Source: Paraspadella gotoi (Eukaryota > Chaetognatha). From it: a stretch of DNA of 64,000 nt. Location: assembly GCA_051294375.1 (NCBI GenBank), contig CM119267.1, positions 21,397,755 through 21,461,754 of the forward strand, given 5' to 3'. The notes beneath the pieces are model-generated. The model was not told where the DNA came from, ran no database searches, and saw nothing but the letters and a program-made list of their open reading frames with translations. Within the stretch, counting starts at the first letter, position 1. The number at the start of each line of letters is the position of its first letter. Positions 55,965 to 64,000 of this stretch are shown piece by piece. Both the position numbers and the translations under genes were made by a program.

Positions 55965-57823
55965 CTTTTTTAATCAGACTTTTATTGTACAGTCATGATC
56001 GACAGCAGCGACGAGGACGACGAGCAGTTGGTAAGACAGAAGAAAAAACAGAAGAAACAGAACGGAGGAGCGTCGACGAGCCACTCCGGCTCCACCGGAT
56101 CGTCCAAGTCCGCCACCGGACCGTCTTTTCCGGAACAGACGCCGAAAAACACGGTGAGGAACGAAGAGTCAAGAGGTAGAATTTTAACTAATTTAATTTC
56201 ATTATCATTTTAATTTTAATTTTAATTCTATCATAAAAAAAATTATCTCGCCCTAAAGGACGCTGCCGCTTCCAATCCCAACGCTCCCATCACCTCAGCC
56301 GTCGCAGCCGCCGCATTCGCAGCCGTCGCAGCCGCCGCCACCGCAGCCGACGCCGATCAATCTCGTCCTCGCCGAACCCTCTTTTCTCCGCTGCCCATCT
56401 GCGTCTCCTGCGGCGGCGGCCTGCCGTCCTTCCTCCACGGCGTCGCCTGTCGATCCCGCAGTCATCGCGTCTGCGGCCAGTGCGTCGCCAAGCTGGCCAA
56501 GCGCGCCGCCAAAGGCGTCGGCGCTCCTTTGGAATGCCCCGGCGCCGGATGTAACGCCGGGATAGATCCGAGGGCGCTCCTGGGTTCCGTCGGCCGGAGG
56601 ATCCGGAAGAAGATCGAGGAGGGAGAAGCGAGGGAGAGGGAGAGGAAGAAGAAGGAGAGGGAAGGAGAAAAGGAAGAAGAGGGGAAGGAAGAGGATGTGA
56701 GGAAGGAGAGAAAGAATGAAAAGATTAAGGGAAAGGCTGGAGTTAAGGATCGAGTTAAAGGGACGAAAGGTCAGGCGGCTGGACAAAAGGAGCCGGTTGA
56801 GGAGAAACGTGATGATGGAGAAAAGGAGGGGGATGCTGAGAAGATGGACGAAGAGGCTGCGGAGCAGAAGGAGCCGGAAGCTGGAGTGAAGAAGGATGAT
56901 GATGATGCTGGAGAGGAAATGGACGATGAAGAGGAAGAGGAGCAAGCTGAGGCTCAGGTTGGGAGCTTGGTCTGCTTGGTCTGCTTGGTCTGGCGGAGGA
57001 TTTAACTAATTTTGTTCGGTAATGTTTAAAATTTTATTTCTTTTTGTGGGAAATTCCTTTGCCCCTTCCACCTCATTATTAGAAGGAAGAAAGACGGAAA
57101 AGTTGGAGAATGGGAGACGGGATTAATCGAAAATGTCCCAAGTAAGTAAGGAGCGAGAGACGAGGGTAGGAAATGGTAAGGGAAGGGATCAAATGGAACA
57201 ATCGGTTAGGGTTAAAAAAAAAAGGAGGAGGGGGAATAAAGAAAAGCGAGGAGAGAGTAAAGTTCGAGACCGACCGACCAAAGCTCGTCAAAAGTAAAAT
57301 GAATGATTTTTACATTGGTGTTGTATCAATTAAATTATTTTACAGATGCCAGTTCACCGTAGCGCTCACCCAGGGCAGCGACGCCGCCTTCTGCCGGTGC
57401 GGCGCTCGTTTCTGCTTCGTCTGCCGGAAATCTCTTCCCTGCTGCTTCGACGCTTCCGGCGTCGCGGATCCGCGTCACTGCCGCGTTTGCCGCGGCCGGC
57501 GATGTCACCCTGAGACGGAACCGCACGCCGTCGTCGTTTTGACGAGGAAGTCGATGCTGCTGAAGAAGTTGTCGGGTGCTTCAGGGATTCCGATGCCGCT
57601 GCCGCCGCCGCCGCCGAAAGCGCCAGTGGTCTCCGCCGATAAGGCTGTGCAAAAGGGAAAGGCTGTCGGGAGGATATTGAAGAGGAAAATGAAGCCGCGA
57701 CGACTCGGGGGGAGAGTCAAGAAAGTTGGCAAGGATCGCAAATCGGCAGGAAAAAGGGCCGGCTTCGTCAAAAATGCGAGAAATATAAGGAATGCTGGTC
57801 CGAGTAGATATTTATTGAAGTGA
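54577..57823 (+). CDS. RING/IBR zinc-binding protein with tandem SUMO-interaction-like motifs (5' end not found)
   Basis: Probable nuclear RBR-like ubiquitin ligase; I cannot name an orthologue. Exons: 54577-54753, 55533-55715, 55843-55896, 55993-56153, 56259-56957, 57083-57141, 57346-57823, joined in frame over about 602 codons. Two consecutive exons encode MITIDSEDEEDE and VVMIDSSDEDDE, matching the SUMO-interaction pattern (hydrophobic core then Ser/acidic). A RING-like cluster CVSCGGG...CRSRSHRVCGQC...ECPGAGC is followed by ~150 residues of Lys/Glu-rich linker. A second cluster CPKCQF...CRCGARFCFVCRKSLPCC fits an IBR or RING2. The end is basic (KKVGKDRKSAGKRAG). The linker is much longer than in typical RBR proteins. 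The first listed exon has no ATG in frame, so a start exon is missing or that exon is wrong. Confidence 0.7.
55899..55962. repeat. (CT)n microsatellite filling a short intron
   Basis: It begins immediately after the donor GTAGGT (55897) of the first SIM exon and fills most of the 96-base intron, so it also supplies the polypyrimidine tract for the acceptor at 55992. Confidence 0.9.
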
Positions 57824-58748
57824 AATGACCAAGTCTGATAGATTAGATTTGCCCTAGATTATGTACTTGTAATTATATAAAAAATTATGTTTTGCTAAAA
57901 AGTTGATCAGAAAATTAACCCAAACTGTCCTTATGTTTTTTTTTTTGGAGGAGATAATTGAACGCGAGAGTGCGTTAGCGCTATCGTAAGGAGTTGTCAG
58001 AAGGCAAAACAAAAGATTCCTTGATTGGCGTTTGATTTTGACGTAAAACATGGAAATAGGATTTAACCTCTTACATTCGTTCTTCGGACATTATACAATA
58101 TTTAGAATAATCGAATTAAATATCCAAGTCCTGATTAATAAGTTCTTGAAGTTTGACAGGTTTTATCCTATGGACATGTGCAAAACTTTTAATTTTACAG
58201 AACGGACATGAATTCGGCCGTCTCCGTAATCGGCCTATAGTCGAAACTTTATTTTCGCTAACCGCTAACTAATTCAGAACCTGCATAACACTAACTCAAA
58301 TCTTTTGCTTTCTATCAACTTGTTACTAAGACTCGATTGAAGCTAAAAAGAACTTATATTCACATGCATAGTACAAGAATCGCTCCAAAAAGACAGTAAC
58401 GCAAATTTTTGGTAGGGCGGCAAATTGTAAAAATCAATTTGGCTTTATTATAGAGTTATTAATTGGCGATGGAAATGTTTCGAAGTATGTTTCAAATTTT
58501 AATTCCTTTGCCAAGCGTACAAGGTCAAATAAACTCGAACAATATCATATAATTTTTGTTTTGTTTTTAAACGCGATAACAAGGATGTGAAGTGGAAAAA
58601 AAACATCTTTCCGAAAGAATAAAAAAAACCGACTAGCAATAAATAAAAAAGAAAAGGGAACGAGATTTCCTAATTTCTAATTCAAAGAGAAAAAAAAATG
58701 TCGGGACGCGCGGCGGTTTTAAAGTCAAAATCATTAGTTTTGTTAGAT
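57824..58748. other. Convergent 3' flank between the RING/IBR gene and actin
   Basis: AT-rich sequence between two convergent genes, presumably containing both 3'UTRs. On the minus strand a candidate AATAAA (plus TTTATT at about 58443) lies 300 bases after the actin stop. Confidence 0.5.
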
Positions 58749-60078
<1,330 letters not shown>

Positions 60079-60158
60079 TTAGTAATTTCCTCTAATGATT
60101 TTTAAAACTATTTAAAATTAGAAAATTTAATGGATTTTAAACCTTAAAAAAAACTCAC

Positions 60159-60285
60159 TTGTTTGTTTGAGCTTTAAAAAGATCGAAAAATTCGACGGAG
60201 AGAAAAGTTTAAAAAGTGGAATTTTTTTTTCTCGACAGAAAAACCGTTAGCGCGTCTCGTCTTTTTGCTTCGTGAGCGAAACTTG
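60159..60285 (-). other. Actin 5' untranslated exon (predicted)
   Basis: Bounded by the GTGAGT donor at 60158 and by a TATA-like element near 60312 that would place transcription start near 60280. No coding content. The exact 5' end is inferred. Confidence 0.5.
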
Positions 60286-60307
60286 TGCCTTCGTCTCTGC
60301 GTCGCGC

Positions 60308-60320
60308 AGCTTTTAAAGGA
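60308..60320 (-). promoter_or_regulatory. TATA-like element of actin
   Basis: Minus strand CCTTTAAAAGC, about 30 bases before the inferred transcription start and 110 bases downstream of the CArG box. Confidence 0.4.
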
Positions 60321-60427
60321 AATTCGCCGCCCCGTCGCAGGAGGCCGACGCAGCGGCGGCAGCAGCCGCTTCAGTCGGTACGAAATAACGGCGAAAAAAG
60401 GATGCGTCTCTCGAACTCACTCCATGA

Positions 60428-60437
60428 CCATATAAGG
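60428..60437 (-). promoter_or_regulatory. CArG box (serum response element core)
   Basis: CCATATAAGG on the plus strand, CCTTATATGG on the minus: a perfect CC(A/T)6GG match, the SRF-binding hallmark of actin promoters. Confidence 0.75.
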
Positions 60438-60550
60438 AAGTTTCGGAGAAGCGAATCGACGAGAGAAGGGGAGAGAGACGGATAAAGAGAGGGAGAGGGA
60501 TATTCGGTTTCAGAGATCGCAGCAGCTCACCGAAGGAAAAGCGGCCTCTG

Positions 60551-60781
60551 ATTGGACAGCGGATGAGGAAGATTAAGAGAAGCGAGAGCGGATTGGTCAA
60601 AGGACGTAGCCAGGATCTGTAAAGGTTCTTGATTGGTCGATAGGCTTTTGAGAAAATGTGTGATACTCTTTATATGCTTTCATTGCCTTTCGTGTAACGA
60701 GGACATAAGCTAAATGGACCGGTTCGCTTTCTGATTAGAGCGTTTGAGAATACAACCAAGAAAGAGACGACCTCCTATTGG
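60551..60781 (-). promoter_or_regulatory. Cluster of four CCAAT boxes upstream of actin
   Basis: ATTGG on the plus strand (CCAAT on the actin strand) at 60551-60555, 60592-60596, 60632-60636 and 60777-60781. The first three are 40-41 bases apart, about four helical turns, and are candidate NF-Y sites. Confidence 0.55.
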
Positions 60782-60876
60782 CTGCTGCAATCACGGAGCC
60801 TTCACCGGGATGGCTCTCTGGGTTCACGGGAAAGGAAGAGATTCCGGATGCGTGAATTTCTGCGTGAAGCGGGTTC

Positions 60877-60879
<3 letters not shown>

Positions 60880-60926
<47 letters not shown>
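60880..60926. repeat. (GA)n microsatellite upstream of actin
   Basis: About 45 bases of GA. Confidence 0.9.
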
Positions 60927-60927
<1 letters not shown>

Positions 60928-61084
60928 CGAGAGGGAGAGAGAACATGCGGGAAACGTGAGGAGCGGACAAATCTCGATCCAGTCTTTGGAAATGATCCGG
61001 GTTTTTGTTTTTATTAACTCACAAAAAAATGTGGTGACATTCGCTTTCATGAATTCGAAGTATTTGGAATACAGAGCTCGGTAA

Positions 61085-62191
<1,107 letters not shown>

Positions 62192-62213
62192 CTCCCCGCG
62201 AGTTCCAACATTT

Positions 62214-62223
62214 CCTTATATGG
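62214..62223. promoter_or_regulatory. Second CArG box
   Basis: CCTTATATGG, a perfect CArG match, in the context TTTCCTTATATGGAAG. It is 1.8 kb upstream of the actin CArG box. Confidence 0.45.
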
Positions 62224-62647
62224 AAGTCCATTCTCGTTTTCGGTTCCGAAGAAGGAAAAAAGGAAAAAAAATAAAAACTACGTCGAGAGGAAGAGTGGAA
62301 TTCGAGCGAGACGTCGCCTGGACTTTCTGCGGGAAAAGAGAGAGTGAGAGAGACAGAGAGAAAGACATTATGTCACGATATATGTGGAATTAATTCACGC
62401 CTGGTTGTCGAATAATCGCAGACAATTTGATCTCATATGCGATAAACGGTTGTTTTTTTTTTCTGCGCAGAAATCACGCGGTGATCAGTTTCGATGAAAA
62501 ATGATATATAATTTATTTTCTTCATTCCATACAACGTCAACTTTACATTATACATTTAATGCTGACGTTTCACTCGTAAATCACTTCTTATTCGAAGTTA
62601 CAATGGGTTAAACAAATAATTGAAGCTTGATTTATTAATATTTCAGT

Positions 62648-62915
62648 CTCATATAATAAATAAACGGGACTGTGAGAGAGTCTTGATTGAAAGCTTGCAG
62701 GGACCTGCTTTGTAATTATCTTGTAAGAGTGATGGAGGCCTTAAACCACCAAAGCCTGTCCAAAGTCAGGGGCAAGATAGCTTATTTAGTAAATGAATGG
62801 ATAATTTTTATATTGGTTGTACCAATTTCATTAAACCAACATAGCCTGTCCAAAGTCCGGGGCAAGATAGCTTATTTATTAAATGAACGGATAATTTTAT
62901 ATTGGTTGATCCTCC
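62648..62915. repeat. Dispersed repeat R1, inverted, with internal tandem duplication
   Basis: Reverse orientation relative to 5890-6095. The AGCCTGTCCAAAGTC..GGGGCAAGATAGCTTATTTA segment occurs twice in tandem (about 62752-62820 and 62838-62905). Confidence 0.65.
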
Positions 62916-63269
62916 TTCAATATATTACAAACATGCAAACTTTTAAAAAAAGTCTGGAATTTTAAAACTCTTTTCTGTTTCTCGTTAAATTGTTAATGTC
63001 ATTTTCATAAAAGACAAATCGTTGAGTCTTGAAGAAATTTGACGAATCGCCAGACGAGAAAGTCATCAACTGAGGAGAGTCAGAATATTCTCGAAGTAGC
63101 AGATGCAGCCCATCTATTTGACAGATGCCAAAGATTTTATCAATTCGGGGAGATGCAGAAGAGAGGTTATATAGGTTACCAAAAAGTTTTATTCGGATGG
63201 CGTTTGGTCGGTCGGCTGATTTGTTGGGCAATTAGCTTGTTGGAGAATTGGTTAGTTTATGTGATTTGT

Positions 63270-63735
63270 GGTTTGATATTTGATTTGATTTGATTTGATA
63301 TTTGATTTGATTTGATATTTGATATGATATTTGATTTGATATTTGATTTGATATTTGATTTGATATTTGATTTGATTTGATATTTGATTTGATTTGATTT
63401 GATATTTGATTTGATATTTGATTTTATATTTGATTTGATATTTGATTTGATATTTGATTTGATATTTGATTTGATATCTGATTTGATATTTGATTTGATT
63501 TGATATTTGATATTTGATATTTGATATTTGATATGATTTGATATGATTTGATATGATTTGATATGATTTTGATTTGATATTTGATTTGATATTTGGCTTG
63601 GCTAAGATGGCTGGGCTTGGCTTGGATTGGCTTGGCTTGGTTGGCTTGGTTGGCTTGGTTTGCTTGCTTGGCTTGGTTGGCTTGCTTGGCTTGCTTGGCT
63701 TGCTTGGCTTGCTTTGCTTTGCTTTGCTTTGCTTT
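63270..63735. repeat. Composite minisatellite: TTTGATTTGATA array then TTGGCTTGG array
   Basis: 63270-63590 is built from TTTGAT and TGATAT words in units of about 5, 7 and 12 bases. At about 63595 it changes to GGCTTGGTT/GCTTGGCTTG and then GCTTT units to 63735. The Leu/Gly-rich reading frame across it is an artefact. Confidence 0.85.
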
Positions 63736-63819
63736 GATTATTTTTCAACTGATTTTGATTCAAGAAAAATCCAGCCGAAACCGAATTGAATCATCCGACT
63801 CGTCAGAAAAAAAAAATCT

Positions 63820-64000
63820 TCAACGCAGTTCCTCTCGGCCTCGGGGTCATTTCTGTTCGATCCCTTTGTTTTCCGGCGGCGGGAAATCGAGCCGGGTTGC
63901 CGAACGGCAGGGTTGGTCGGTCGGTCTTTCCGCTTTCGGCTACGAACTTCCTTCTTTCGTTTTCGTGTCGCAGATTTTTTTCCCTTTTTTTTCGTCTTTT
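63820..64000. other. GC-richer window end
   Basis: CpG-containing sequence (TTTTCCGGCGGCGGGAAATCGAG) at the window edge, possibly the start of another promoter or 5' exon. Cut off. Confidence 0.3.

Noticed and set aside
63039-63160. Plus-strand stretch STEESQNILEVADAAHLFDRCQRF resembling part of a BTB/BACK domain
   Set aside because: Too short, no flanking exons, no splice sites matched, and other frames are open too; similarity is by eye only.
63574-63789. Leu/Gly repeat 'membrane protein'
   Set aside because: Translation of the GCTTGGTT minisatellite.

Overview
This window comes from an invertebrate animal nuclear genome. The genes are split by canonical GT..AG introns, the actin and G-protein genes are typically metazoan, and a nuclear tRNA-Asp is present. 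Very abundant (CT)n/(GA)n microsatellites would fit an arthropod or related ecdysozoan, but the phylum is a guess. There are three runs of N. Several single-base lesions sit in homopolymers inside otherwise intact exons, so assembly error is a live alternative to real mutation throughout.

Layout, left to right. (1) 1-14.4 kb, minus strand: an SLC4-family anion exchanger (AE), 'gene A', with the membrane domain at 3.1-7.0 kb, the cytoplasmic domain at 7.3-12.7 kb and weak N-terminal exons at 13.4-14.4 kb. Bases 1-2219 are a second, indel-rich copy of its 3' end, separated by an N gap. (2) 14.4-19.8 kb: intergenic. It contains a ~1.2 kb foldback element flanked by a 15-bp direct repeat and carrying a hammerhead-ribozyme-like core. 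(3) 19.8-35.7 kb, minus strand: a complete paralogous anion exchanger, 'gene B', with 20 coding exons and about 1,700 residues. A and B are head-to-tail tandem duplicates with matching exon lengths and phases in the membrane domain and strongly diverged cytoplasmic segments. (4) 35.7-45.2 kb: gene-poor and repeat-rich, with a tRNA-derived SINE, MITE-like copies with TTAGGG-like interiors and a long polypurine tract. (5) 45.2-51.7 kb, minus strand: a six-exon G protein alpha-o gene, with a tRNA-Asp(GUC) gene on the opposite strand in its third intron. (6) 54.6-57.8 kb, plus strand: a RING/IBR zinc-binding protein with two tandem exons that each encode a SUMO-interaction-like motif. (7) 58.7-60.3 kb, minus strand: a cytoplasmic-type actin gene with a CArG box, CCAAT boxes and a 5'UTR intron. 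(8) 60.6-64 kb: repeats and AT/CT-rich sequence.

The genes do not form an operon-like unit. The functionally linked set is the AE pair, predicted plasma-membrane Cl-/HCO3- exchangers. The two genes differ where regulation would act: gene A has a family of W-anchored basic repeats after the LLLKxH motif, while gene B has RRxS clusters at the same place and a poly-His/acidic N-terminus.

The observations most worth checking are the W-repeat array in gene A, the tandem SIM exons in the RING/IBR gene, the foldback element with a hammerhead-like core, the TTAGGG-bearing MITEs, and the out-of-frame SAQP motif in gene B.
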